The position numbers were made by a program, and so were the translations under genes. From positions 620,001-684,000 of the forward strand of contig NZ_JAMZEG020000002.1 of the NCBI RefSeq assembly GCF_024435075.2: a stretch of 64,000 bases of DNA. Reading direction: 5' to 3'. Below the pieces are notes generated by a model. The model was given only the letters and a program-made list of their open reading frames with translations. It had not been told where the DNA came from and searched no databases. Positions 1 through 8,375 of the stretch are shown piece by piece (the stretch's first letter is position 1; each line of letters starts with the position of its first letter). This DNA comes from Marinomonas maritima (GTDB taxonomy: Bacteria > Pseudomonadota > Gammaproteobacteria > Pseudomonadales > Marinomonadaceae).

Positions 1-18
1 TAATAAAATTCAGAGATT

Positions 19-47
19 AAAAAGAATGACTGCTGATCATTCTTTTT
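19..47. terminator. Hairpin terminator downstream of the deaminase gene
   Basis: Two 11-bp arms, AAAAAGAATGA and its complement, enclose a 7-base loop. The A/T runs on both sides let it act in either direction. It lies just past the stop of the minus-strand deaminase gene and could also end a gene lying to the left of the window. Confidence 0.6.
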
Positions 48-87
48 AAGGTGTTTCTGTAAGGCGACTAAATGTAACTGGGGTTAT

Positions 88-1104
88 TTATTCGAAGAGG
101 GCGTGCAGCTGTTTTAAGTGTCTTTCTTTTGAGGTGTCTTCCATCCAGCTGCCAGTGATGCCATTTTTGGCCAGTTGCAGCAGTTCTTCTTTGTTGATAC
201 CAGTACGACGGATTAAAGAGGCATAATTGTCATTCATATAGCCGCCAAAATACGCTGGATCATCGGAATTGACTGTCGCGTTTAGGCCGAGTTTTAGCAT
301 GTGTTTAATAGGGTGGTCTTTCATGTCATTAACGACACAAAGCTTTAGATTAGAAAGCGGGCAAACGGTTAGTGTTAGGTCACGCCTTTTGATTTCTTCG
401 ATGAGCTTAACATCTTCCAGTGCTCTATTGCCGTGATCTATTCTGTCTACGCCGATTTGATTTATGGCTTGCCAGACATAATCTGGCGGCCCTTCTTCTC
501 CCGCGTGAGCGGTTACTTTTAAGCCGAGGTTTTTACAGGCTTCGAAGACACGTAAGAATTTTTCTGGCGGATGACCAAGTTCCGAGCTGTCTAGACCAAC
601 ACCATCAACCCAGTTAAGGAAGGGCTTTGCCTGTTCAAGTGTTTCAAAAGCGCTTTCTTCACTCAGATGGCGCAGAAAAGACATAATAAGTTTAGAGGTC
701 ATGCCCCATTTTAGTTGGGCGTCTTGCAGCGCGTTATAAATGCCTTTTATTTGCACGTCGAACGGTACGTCGCGAGATAGGTGGCCTTGTGGGTCGAAAA
801 AAATCTCCACATGAACGACGTTTTCGCTGTGTACTTTTTCCAAATACGCCATGGTTAGGTCGTAAAAGTCGGTTTCATGAAGCAGTACGGACATGCCTTG
901 ATAATAGAGATCTAGGAAGTCTTGTAGGTTGGTAAATTGATAGGCCGCTTTGAGCGCGTCTACTGTGTCGTATTTCAATTTAACTTGATTGCGTTGTGCT
1001 ATGGCAAACATCTGTTCGGGCTCAAAGGTGCCTTCAATGTGTAAGTGAAGTTCGGTCTTCGGCATTGTCTTTGAAAGTTCGACCAGTGTGTCAGTTGTGT
1101 CCAT
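88..1104 (-). CDS. Adenine deaminase (adenosine/AMP deaminase family)
   Basis: Zinc hydrolase of the adenosine deaminase superfamily, probably converting adenine to hypoxanthine and ammonia in the cytoplasm. The 338-residue protein has the metal-binding HLH pair (H20, H22), HAGEEGPP near residue 200, a DRIDHG motif, and NSDDPAYFGGY near 280 with the catalytic aspartates. GLDSSELGHPP near 170 is the form I know from adenine deaminases of the Pseudomonas type; true adenosine deaminases usually have a DLAGDE-like segment there. It is the last gene after the purine ABC importer, about 150 bp downstream of the binding-protein gene, which fits salvage of imported bases. An AAAGG ribosome site lies 7 bases before the ATG. 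Databases often label such proteins adenosine deaminase; adenine as substrate is my inference. Confidence 0.85.
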   Translation of the reverse strand: MDTTDTLVELSKTMPKTELHLHIEGTFEPEQMFAIAQRNQVKLKYDTVDALKAAYQFTNLQDFLDLYYQGMSVLLHETDFYDLTMAYLEKVHSENVVHVEIFFDPQGHLSRDVPFDVQIKGIYNALQDAQLKWGMTSKLIMSFLRHLSEESAFETLEQAKPFLNWVDGVGLDSSELGHPPEKFLRVFEACKNLGLKVTAHAGEEGPPDYVWQAINQIGVDRIDHGNRALEDVKLIEEIKRRDLTLTVCPLSNLKLCVVNDMKDHPIKHMLKLGLNATVNSDDPAYFGGYMNDNYASLIRRTGINKEELLQLAKNGITGSWMEDTSKERHLKQLHALFE

Positions 1105-1221
1105 AGTATTACCTTTATTTGGCTGTATTAATGCTGTGTTGAATTCTTAAATATAGCAATAAAAACTAAGATGAAAAGAAAGGGTGTTCGTCGATTGATA
1201 TCACGATTCAAAAACGGGGGA

Positions 1222-1250
1222 ATATACAGCCAGCGCCGCTGGCTGTATAT
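1222..1250. terminator. Strong perfect hairpin after the binding-protein gene
   Basis: Two perfectly complementary 13-base arms (ATATACAGCCAGC and its complement) enclose a 3-base loop, starting 6 bases past the binding-protein stop on the minus strand. Reading that strand, a C run and then a T run follow. It may terminate transcription or shield the 3' end of the highly expressed binding-protein mRNA, lowering expression of the deaminase behind it. Confidence 0.55.
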
Positions 1251-1255
1251 AAGGA

Positions 1256-2323
1256 TTAGCGAGGAATTTCGTCGGTAATGCCTTCTACGTACCAATTTAC
1301 TTTAGCAAGTTCTACGTCTTTTAACGAATGGTTAGCAGGAACGGCGATGTTGCCTTTGTTGTCTTTGATTGGGCCAGTGAATGGTTTGAATTCGCCGGAT
1401 TTTATCATGGCGTAAGTCGCATCAATTTTAGTGCGAACATCTTTAGGAAGATTTGGGTTAATCGACGCCAGTGTTAGCATATCATCTTGAAACCCACCCC
1501 AGAAATCTTGAGACTTCCATTTCCCGTCCATAACCGCTTGTGTGGTTTTGACATAATAAGGTGTCCAGTTATCGCGAACAGAAAAAATGTGAGCGTTTGG
1601 CGCGAATTTACTCTGATCAGAGGCTTGACCAATAGCGCGTAAACCACGTTTTTCAGCGGCAATAAGCGGAGCTGGACTGTCTGTGTGTTGTAGCATCACA
1701 TCCACACCTTGATCCATTAGTGCATTGGCCGCGTCGGTTTCTTTGCCTGGATCGTACCAAGTGTTCGCCCAAACAATTTTTATCTTCACATCAGGATTAA
1801 CGCTTTTTGCGCCCATGTAAACAGCGTTAATATCACGAATAACTTCAGGTATTGGGAATGAGCCAATGTAACCAATGGTGTTGGTTTTCGTCATCATGCC
1901 TGCCGTTACGCCAGAGACATAACGACCTTCATAAGTGCGAAGTGTGTAAGTGCCTAAGTTTTTAGACAGTTTATAGCCAGTAGCGTGTTCGAATGTCACG
2001 TTAGGGAAGCGTTTTGCTACTTTTACGGTTGGGTTCATAAAGCCGAAAGACGTGGTGAAAATAAGATCATTTCCTGCTTTTGCCAATTGAGTGATAACTC
2101 GCTCAGCGTCTGCGCCTTCTGGTACGTTTTCAACGAAAGTAGTTTTCACCTTATCACCGAAATGTTCTTCAAGGCCTTTACGCCCCATATCGTGTTCGTA
2201 ACTCCAGCCTAAATCACCAACAGGCCCAACATAGACAAAGCCAATTTTTAACGGGTCTTCTGCTTGAGCAAAGCTTGCTCCAGCCAAAAGCCCTAGGCTT
2301 ACCAGTAAACTTTTAAATTTCAT
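1256..2323 (-). CDS. BMP-family ABC transporter substrate-binding protein
   Basis: Periplasmic binding protein of the Bmp/PnrA family, which in characterised members binds purine nucleosides or related compounds. The 355-residue protein has a signal peptide ending FAQA at residue 21 with no lipobox cysteine, so it should be soluble in the periplasm rather than a lipoprotein. The mature part begins with the family pattern KIGFVYVGPVGDLGWSY. It follows the two permease genes and the ATPase gene on the same strand, with a GGAG ribosome site before its ATG. The neighbouring deaminase supports a purine ligand, but the exact ligand cannot be read from the sequence. Confidence 0.88.
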   Translation of the reverse strand: MKFKSLLVSLGLLAGASFAQAEDPLKIGFVYVGPVGDLGWSYEHDMGRKGLEEHFGDKVKTTFVENVPEGADAERVITQLAKAGNDLIFTTSFGFMNPTVKVAKRFPNVTFEHATGYKLSKNLGTYTLRTYEGRYVSGVTAGMMTKTNTIGYIGSFPIPEVIRDINAVYMGAKSVNPDVKIKIVWANTWYDPGKETDAANALMDQGVDVMLQHTDSPAPLIAAEKRGLRAIGQASDQSKFAPNAHIFSVRDNWTPYYVKTTQAVMDGKWKSQDFWGGFQDDMLTLASINPNLPKDVRTKIDATYAMIKSGEFKPFTGPIKDNKGNIAVPANHSLKDVELAKVNWYVEGITDEIPR

Positions 2324-2338
2324 TTTTAGCTCCTTTTG

Positions 2339-2350
2339 TGCCCGAAGGCA
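2339..2350. other. Small UUCG-type stem-loop between permease and binding-protein genes
   Basis: On the minus strand the sequence TGCC-TTCG-GGCA forms a short stem with a stable UUCG tetraloop, placed before the ribosome site of the binding-protein gene. Such an element may mark an mRNA processing boundary that allows higher expression of the binding protein than of the permeases. This is inference from position only. Confidence 0.3.
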
Positions 2351-2393
2351 TTTTTTTATGTAATGTTGAAAAATTAGGGTTTAAATCTAAATT

Positions 2394-3326
2394 CTAAGCC
2401 ATGTTTCTCGGGTCAAAAGGTTTGCCTAAAGACCGAGGGGCGAGCAGTTTTTCTTTAAACTGATCTGCGCTGATGATGACCATAACAATAACGGTTGCTA
2501 CATAAGGCATCATGGCGAGTAGGTTTGGCGAAATCGACCAGCCTAACCCTTGAAGTACCAAATGCATAATACTAGCCAATCCGAATAAATAGGCCCCCAG
2601 CATGATTCGTCCTACGCGCCACGACGCAAAAACAACTAGGGCTAGGGCAATCCAACCGCGGCCGGCGGTCATATTTTCAACCCACATGGGGGTGTAAACA
2701 AGAGACATATAGGCGCCTGATATCCCCGCCATAACACCGCCAAACATGACGGCTAAATAGCGTACTCTTAGCACCTTTATACCGATGGCGTTGGCAGCGT
2801 GAGGGTTTTCGCCGACAGCTTTGAGAACGAGGCCGATACGAGTTTTATTAACAACAAAAATGAGCGCAAAGGTCATGACAAAGGATAAATATACCAAGAT
2901 GTCATGGCTAAACAATATGCGACCCAAGAATGGAATGTCAGATAAAAATGGAACAGCGATAGGTTGGAATCCTTGAACCGTTTGACCAACGACACCAGAA
3001 CCTATAAACGCGCTCAATCCTGTACCAAAAATAGTTAAGGCAAGGCCTGTAGCCACTTGATTTGCCCCTAGGTGAAGTACGAGTACGGCAAAAATAAGGC
3101 TCATAAGGCAGCCCATTAACATGGCGGCGAGAACGCCTAATCCAGCGCTTCCTGTTCCGTAGGCGGCTAAAAAACCAACAACAGCGCCCATTAACATCAT
3201 GCCTTCTTGGCCGAGGTTGAGTGCGCCAGATTTTTCACAAATAACCTCACCTAATGCAATAAAGAGAAGTGGTGTGCCGGTTTTAATGGCGGCAAACAAG
3301 ATTTGTACAATAAGATCTGAGTCCAA
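2394..3326 (-). CDS. ABC transporter permease, nucleoside/BMP type (second permease)
   Basis: Inner-membrane permease of the family that includes the YufQ/NupQ-like subunits of purine nucleoside importers. The 310-residue protein is almost wholly hydrophobic, with about eight to ten membrane segments, and carries the family signature GEVICEKSGALNLGQEGMM near residues 27-45. It starts 9 bases after the stop of the upstream permease, so the two are cotranscribed and probably form the heterodimeric channel with the ATPase. Its upstream partner carries the related signature MWNIGAEGQ, as expected for this pair. Confidence 0.88.
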   Translation of the reverse strand: MDSDLIVQILFAAIKTGTPLLFIALGEVICEKSGALNLGQEGMMLMGAVVGFLAAYGTGSAGLGVLAAMLMGCLMSLIFAVLVLHLGANQVATGLALTIFGTGLSAFIGSGVVGQTVQGFQPIAVPFLSDIPFLGRILFSHDILVYLSFVMTFALIFVVNKTRIGLVLKAVGENPHAANAIGIKVLRVRYLAVMFGGVMAGISGAYMSLVYTPMWVENMTAGRGWIALALVVFASWRVGRIMLGAYLFGLASIMHLVLQGLGWSISPNLLAMMPYVATVIVMVIISADQFKEKLLAPRSLGKPFDPRNMA

Positions 3327-3335
3327 AGTGTGCTC

Positions 3336-4403
3336 CTAGTTTGTCGCTTGTTTAGAAAAGGCGAGACGATTGTTGATGAAAAAATCACATGCCAAGAGAA
3401 AGAACAATAAAACGCCCTGAAACATGCTGACGACGGCAACGGGAATGCCCATTTCTATTTGTGCTAAATCACCACCCATATAAAGTACCGCCATAAATGC
3501 CGCCGCAAGAATGGCGCCGATAGGATGTAATCTTCCCAAATAGGCGACAATGATGGCTGAATAGCCATAGCCAGGAGACACATTAGGTACTAATTGTCCG
3601 ATCGGCCCAGTGGTTTCGCTGACACCGGCGAGTCCTGCTAAAGCACCAGCAAATAACATGACAAACCAACTTATTTTTTTGCTACTAAATCCTGCGTAGC
3701 GAGTGGCCGCTTCGTCTGCACCAAAAACGCGTATTTGAAACCCTAGGTGGGTTTTACTTAAAATAAACCAACCGACAACACCGGATAGAATAGCAAAAAC
3801 GATGCCGAGGTGAGTTCGGCTGCTTTCAAATAGCGTGGGCAGTAAGGTGGCGTCAGAAAATAAGGCGGATTCTGGGAAACCAAAGCCTTCAGGGTCTCTT
3901 AGTGGTCCATGAACGGCCCAAATAAGAAGGTATAGGGCGATGTAGTTGAACATAATGGTGGTTAAAATAAGGTTCGAGTTATAACGTAACTTTAAGAAAG
4001 TCGGAATCGCGGCCCAAATCATGCCGGATACAACGCCAGCTAATAAAGTGATAGGAAGTGCAAAAGAAGATTCAGAATTTATAAAGTAAAGCGCCATAGC
4101 GGAGCCGCCTAACGCGCCAGCGAGTAATTGTCCTTCTGCGCCGATGTTCCACATATTAGCTCGGTAGCATAGTGATAAGCCAACGGCACAAAGTAGTAGC
4201 GGTGCCATTTTCACGAACATCTCACCAATATTGTAACTGTCTGCCAAAGGTGCAATTAAGAGTACATGTAAGGCTTGAGAAGGCGACTTACCAATGGCTG
4301 AAAATAAAATGCAGCCAAAAATTAAGGTTAATGCGATGGCAAGCAGTGGGGAGACAACTTTCATCAAAGAACTTGACTCGGTGCGAGTTTGAATGCGAAT
4401 CAT
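3336..4403 (-). CDS. ABC transporter permease, nucleoside/BMP type (first permease)
   Basis: Inner-membrane permease resembling YufP/NupP subunits. The 355-residue protein has many hydrophobic segments and the signature CYRANMWNIGAEGQLLAG near residue 80, which is typical of this transporter class and of the related sugar permeases. Its ATG overlaps the stop of the upstream ATPase gene (ATGA), a sign of translational coupling. It should pair with the downstream permease in a four-component purine/nucleoside importer. Confidence 0.88.
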   Translation of the reverse strand: MIRIQTRTESSSLMKVVSPLLAIALTLIFGCILFSAIGKSPSQALHVLLIAPLADSYNIGEMFVKMAPLLLCAVGLSLCYRANMWNIGAEGQLLAGALGGSAMALYFINSESSFALPITLLAGVVSGMIWAAIPTFLKLRYNSNLILTTIMFNYIALYLLIWAVHGPLRDPEGFGFPESALFSDATLLPTLFESSRTHLGIVFAILSGVVGWFILSKTHLGFQIRVFGADEAATRYAGFSSKKISWFVMLFAGALAGLAGVSETTGPIGQLVPNVSPGYGYSAIIVAYLGRLHPIGAILAAAFMAVLYMGGDLAQIEMGIPVAVVSMFQGVLLFFLLACDFFINNRLAFSKQATN

Positions 4404-5953
4404 GCCTTGGCCTCTGATGTTTGAGCCGTTTTACTGTTGATAAACGTGCCGGCCATCCATTGGCCTATCTGGTCTATGTTGGTATCTTGTGTTTTTACCA
4501 CGGGAGACAAATGACCATCGCAGACAGCAGACATTCGATCTGCTAAAAGGAACAGTTCGTCTATGTCTTCGGAAACAAGCAGAATAGCGGCGCCTTGATC
4601 ACGAAGTTCTAATAGTGCCTGATGGATGGCGAGTGCTGCACCAACATCGACGCCCCATGTTGGGTGCGCACAAATAAGGACTTTTGGTTTTTGGCCGATT
4701 TCGCGCCCCATGATGAATTTTTGCAAGTTACCACCACTTAAGCTTTTGGCTTCTGAAAATTCGCCGTGACATTTGATCTTATATTTAGCAATGAGTGCGG
4801 TGGTGTAGGTCTTAATGCTTTGCCATTCGACGAGTCCATTTTTTATAAAGCCTTCACTGTGAGTCAGTAGTGTATTTTCGGTTAAACTCATGTTAGGAAC
4901 AGCGCCTCGGCCTAAACGTTCCTCAGGTACATAAGCCATACCAAGCTTGCGGCGTTCTCCAGCATGTAAATGGCCGATATCTCGTTCACAAAGCGAAAGT
5001 GCGTGCTTTACATTGCGGTTATCTTCACCGCTGATAATCGCCAAGAGTTCGTCTTGACCATTGCCAGCAACCCCTGCAATACCCAATATTTCACCGGATT
5101 TCAATTCGAAATTAATATTTTTTAACGCTGTGCCAAAAGGTTGCTTGGATGGTAAAGATAAGTTGTTGACGCTAAGAAGGTCTTCTTTGCCTTCTTTTTT
5201 TGCGTAGCCGGCATCCTGTTCGGCCAGATCGCCCACCATCATTTTTGCAATAGAAGCGGGTGTTTCTTCATTTGGAACACAGGTGTCGACGACCTTTCCT
5301 CCACGAAGAATGGTGGCTTTATGGCAAACTTCTGTCACTTCGTGCAATTTATGGCTAATGAATAAAATGCTGCAGCCTTCCTTGGACAGTGTTCGTAGAA
5401 CACCAAATAGCCCTGCCACTTCTTGCGGTGTTAGCACAGAAGTAGGTTCATCTAAAATAAGCAGTTTTACCGATTGGACAAGGCAGCGCATAATTTCAAC
5501 CCGTTGTCTTTCGCCAATGGAGAGTGAATGAACATATCGGCTTGGATTAACATTCAAGCCGTACTCTTTAGAGAGTTGGGTAATTCTTTCGGCTAAATCG
5601 CCGATGTTACTCAATTGGGCTTTGCTTAAGCACAATTCTATATTTTGACTGACGGTCAGTGTTTCAAATAAAGAGAAGTGTTGAAATACCATTCCAATGC
5701 CTAAATCGCGAGCAACAGAAGGCGATTTAATATTAACTTCTTTACCATTCCATATTAAAGCGCCTTTATCGGGTGCAACAACGCCATAAATGGTTTTTAC
5801 CAACGTGCTTTTTCCTGCGCCGTTCTCTCCTAATAGTGCGTGAATTTCACCTGGCATCAGGGTGATACTGATGTTGTCATTAGCAAGGCAGCCTGGGTAT
5901 TGTTTAGTGATGTTTACAAGCTCAAGGCGTGATACCGAGTCGTGTACTTTCAA
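4400..5953 (-). CDS. ABC transporter ATP-binding protein with two nucleotide-binding domains
   Basis: Fused double ATPase of the sugar/nucleoside importer class. The first domain has Walker A GENGAGKST near residue 43, an LSIGERQRVEI signature and Walker B LLILDEPTSVL. The second has a degenerate Walker A (GVAGNGQDELL) and an LSGGNLQKF signature, with CAHPTWGVDVG in place of Walker B. One weak and one strong site is usual for this class. The 517-residue length is normal. The start is a TTG codon preceded by an AAGGTG sequence. It heads the five-gene minus-strand purine uptake unit. Confidence 0.9.
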   Translation of the reverse strand: MKVHDSVSRLELVNITKQYPGCLANDNISITLMPGEIHALLGENGAGKSTLVKTIYGVVAPDKGALIWNGKEVNIKSPSVARDLGIGMVFQHFSLFETLTVSQNIELCLSKAQLSNIGDLAERITQLSKEYGLNVNPSRYVHSLSIGERQRVEIMRCLVQSVKLLILDEPTSVLTPQEVAGLFGVLRTLSKEGCSILFISHKLHEVTEVCHKATILRGGKVVDTCVPNEETPASIAKMMVGDLAEQDAGYAKKEGKEDLLSVNNLSLPSKQPFGTALKNINFELKSGEILGIAGVAGNGQDELLAIISGEDNRNVKHALSLCERDIGHLHAGERRKLGMAYVPEERLGRGAVPNMSLTENTLLTHSEGFIKNGLVEWQSIKTYTTALIAKYKIKCHGEFSEAKSLSGGNLQKFIMGREIGQKPKVLICAHPTWGVDVGAALAIHQALLELRDQGAAILLVSEDIDELFLLADRMSAVCDGHLSPVVKTQDTNIDQIGQWMAGTFINSKTAQTSEAKA

Positions 5954-6061
5954 TGTTCCAGCACCTTTTTTAGCATTAAATTAAATTTCATTTAAGACGA
6001 TTGTTGTGTTGTCATTCGTCTGCTTGTTCTGCTCAATGCAAACTCTAGATTAGGCTAGACT

Positions 6062-6259
6062 TTACGTTTTTGCACCGTTATGGCGCCTTTGTCTTTTTTT
6101 GGTGCGCTGGTGAGCTAAGATTCTCCTTTTGGCTGACTGGCTGGCGTTTTCAATAGCTCTTGCTTTAGGTCGCAATACCTTAATCAATATCCATGCCAGA
6201 AATGTTATTAAAAATAACGGATTAGAATACGGAAAATCAACGTATTTGTCTTTAGACAT
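6062..6259 (-). CDS. Small putative membrane protein with basic tail
   Basis: I do not recognise this 65-residue protein. It has one hydrophobic segment (about residues 12-28, PLFLITFLAWILIKVL) followed by a very basic tail with many Arg and Lys, which predicts a single-pass protein with the tail in the cytoplasm. No clear ribosome site precedes the ATG. It stands alone between the ABC ATPase gene and a plus-strand diguanylate cyclase gene and may be spurious. Confidence 0.35.
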   Translation of the reverse strand: MSKDKYVDFPYSNPLFLITFLAWILIKVLRPKARAIENASQSAKRRILAHQRTKKRQRRHNGAKT

Positions 6260-6477
6260 TGTTTTTAATACTAATATTATTAAGTGGTTCTAATCTTTGT
6301 AGTAAAGCGGCTTTCATTGTTTGAATTAATAGGAAAAAAGGATCACTTTCTGTAGAATTGTGCAGATGGTTTTTTACTCTATAGTAGCCTATGTTGTGGC
6401 GAATATAGCGATTCAAGTTTGATTACTTTTAATACAAACAATAAGTGCGGAATGCTGTGTTTTTTTCAATAAAAAAA

Positions 6478-7554
6478 ATGACAAAAAAGCTCCTGAACCT
6501 TGGCTTCATCGATGAGTTTGGCAACGATCTTAATCAGAAACATGTGGTGAATTTTTCTTACCTTATGTTCTGCGCTAGCTGTTTGTTCATGGTTATTATG
6601 TTTTTTTATCGCCAAATGCCTTCTATAGCCTTTTTTTCTTTTGTGGGTCTGGTCGTTGGTCTAGTCGGTCTACGCTATAACTATATGGGGCTTTTTTCTC
6701 GCGCCCAACTCTTGATGCCGATTGTTAAAATCGGGCAAATAACCACTCTTAGTCTGTTTTACTTTGGCTCCGCTAGCGGTTTTCATTGGCTTTTTGTCAA
6801 TGTTATTGCCTATTCTTTTATCGTGTTTAGAGCAGATCAGCGTTTCATTAAATATTGGGTTGTCGTGGGTTCTTTGGTGTTGTTTCTAGTGTGCGAATTT
6901 TTGAACACTAAGGGGTTGTATTTGACATCGCCAGATCAAAGTATTGTTTTGACAGCAGTGTTCCTCTGTGTGTGTTTTTACTTTGCTGTTGTTATTAATC
7001 TTGTGATGAGTCGGTTGAAAGCGGTAAACAGCCATTTGCGTACTTTGGCCGAAATAGATGAATTAACAGGGTTATCTAATCGACGAAAAGTGTTAGCAGA
7101 CGCTGTTAACATTTTTGCGGACTCCGTTATCAATCGAGAGTCTTGTGTTTTCTCCATTGTCGATTTAGATCACTTTAAGAAAATTAATGACACTTACGGC
7201 CACGAAGCGGGTGACTTGGTATTGGCGCAAGTGGCGGCGATGATGGCGTCAGTCATTCGACCTCAAGATGAAATAGGTCGCTATGGTGGTGAAGAGTTCA
7301 TTGTTATCATGCGCAATACCAATTTAAAGCAGGCCGAAGCTGTTATGGAGCGTTTACGGTACTCTGTCGAGAATATGTTGATAGAAACCGACCAAGGTAT
7401 TGTTATCCCCGTTACTATTAGCGCAGGTTTGGCGTCTATTGCGCCAAATGTGTCTCGTTATGAAGAAATATTGGCTCAAGCAGATAAGAGCTTATATGTT
7501 GCTAAGCGAAACGGACGTAATCGAATTTCGTTGCAACTTAATTATCAGAATTAA
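6478..7554 (+). CDS. Membrane-bound diguanylate cyclase (GGDEF)
   Basis: Makes the second messenger c-di-GMP from two GTP. The N-terminal half holds about six hydrophobic membrane segments with no recognised sensor domain. The C-terminal half is a complete GGDEF domain beginning at DELTGLSNRR, with DLDHFKKINDTYGH and an intact GGEEF active site. An inhibitory-site motif RPQD stands five residues before GGEEF, so product feedback inhibition is likely. The start is uncertain: a GTG at 6445 gives 11 more residues, and neither start has a clear ribosome site. I chose the ATG because the MTKKLLNLGF beginning resembles related cyclases. It is a single-gene unit. Confidence 0.85.
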   Translation: MTKKLLNLGFIDEFGNDLNQKHVVNFSYLMFCASCLFMVIMFFYRQMPSIAFFSFVGLVVGLVGLRYNYMGLFSRAQLLMPIVKIGQITTLSLFYFGSASGFHWLFVNVIAYSFIVFRADQRFIKYWVVVGSLVLFLVCEFLNTKGLYLTSPDQSIVLTAVFLCVCFYFAVVINLVMSRLKAVNSHLRTLAEIDELTGLSNRRKVLADAVNIFADSVINRESCVFSIVDLDHFKKINDTYGHEAGDLVLAQVAAMMASVIRPQDEIGRYGGEEFIVIMRNTNLKQAEAVMERLRYSVENMLIETDQGIVIPVTISAGLASIAPNVSRYEEILAQADKSLYVAKRNGRNRISLQLNYQN

Positions 7555-7660
7555 AATATATTTACTTCTTTATGTTGACATATGAGTTGTCCACTTTCTC
7601 TGTGGATAAACTTGTTGGCTAATCTATTTTTCCTTTATTTATTCGTGGTGAGGCAGGGTT

Positions 7661-8329
7661 CTGCAAATATTATTTCGTACTAATGACTATTGGATTATTG
7701 ATAAGCCTGCCGGGATGAGTTTCCATGCAGAGTCAGAGGGACTCGGCGTCATGCAGTCTTTGGCGGCGGCTTATCCAAATCAGGCTTTTTTCCCAGTACA
7801 TCGTCTGGATAAAATCACTTCTGGACTACTGATTGTTGCTTGTCATGCTAAGGCGGCGGCTGTATTTGGCAACATGTTTGAAAAGCATGAGGTGGAAAAG
7901 CGTTACTTGGCTTTGTCTGCACGTAAACCAAAAAAGAAACAAGGGACGATTTCTGGTGGAATGCAGCCAAGTAGGAGGGGGCAATGGAAGCTTTCTCAAG
8001 ATAATGAAAATTTGGCAAGCACGCAGTTTTTTTCGGCTTCTTTTCAAGGCTGTCGACTGTTTATAGTCAGGCCTTTGACGGGTAAGACGCATCAGATTCG
8101 TGTCGCGTTGAAGAGTTTGGGATCGCCTATTTTAGGCGATTTTAGGTATGGTGGAGAGGAGGCAGATAGAGGTTATTTGCACGCTTACGCATTGCAGTTT
8201 GATTGGCAGGGTGACATTAAGCGTTATGTTTGTCTTCCTGTGTTTGGGGAGCGCTTTTCATCTGAGTTATCTGATTTTGTTGTAACTCAATTTGATGAAT
8301 CTTTATTGAAGTGGCCCTCTAGAAAGTAA
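7661..8329 (+). CDS. RluA-family pseudouridine synthase, apparent CTG start
   Basis: Converts uridine to pseudouridine in structured RNA; it most resembles the TIGR01621-type subgroup, and its RNA target is unknown. The catalytic motif is HRLDKITSGLL with the essential Asp; KRYLAL, TGKTHQIRVALKSLG and GYLHAYAL follow. The first ATG (7715) lies after the conserved KPAG motif and would delete the first strand of the fold. In frame and upstream, the DNA encodes QILFRTNDYWIIDKPAG, which aligns with the usual N-terminus. The frame is open only from 7652 and contains no ATG, GTG or TTG before 7715. A CTG at 7661 sits 7 bases after a GAGG ribosome site (7650-7653). rlmM follows 46 bases downstream. 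Confidence 0.8.
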   Translation: MQILFRTNDYWIIDKPAGMSFHAESEGLGVMQSLAAAYPNQAFFPVHRLDKITSGLLIVACHAKAAAVFGNMFEKHEVEKRYLALSARKPKKKQGTISGGMQPSRRGQWKLSQDNENLASTQFFSASFQGCRLFIVRPLTGKTHQIRVALKSLGSPILGDFRYGGEEADRGYLHAYALQFDWQGDIKRYVCLPVFGERFSSELSDFVVTQFDESLLKWPSRK

Positions 8330-8375
8330 TTAACATGACTCAGCAGAGGTTAAATCTGGTTGAGAAGGAATTTTA

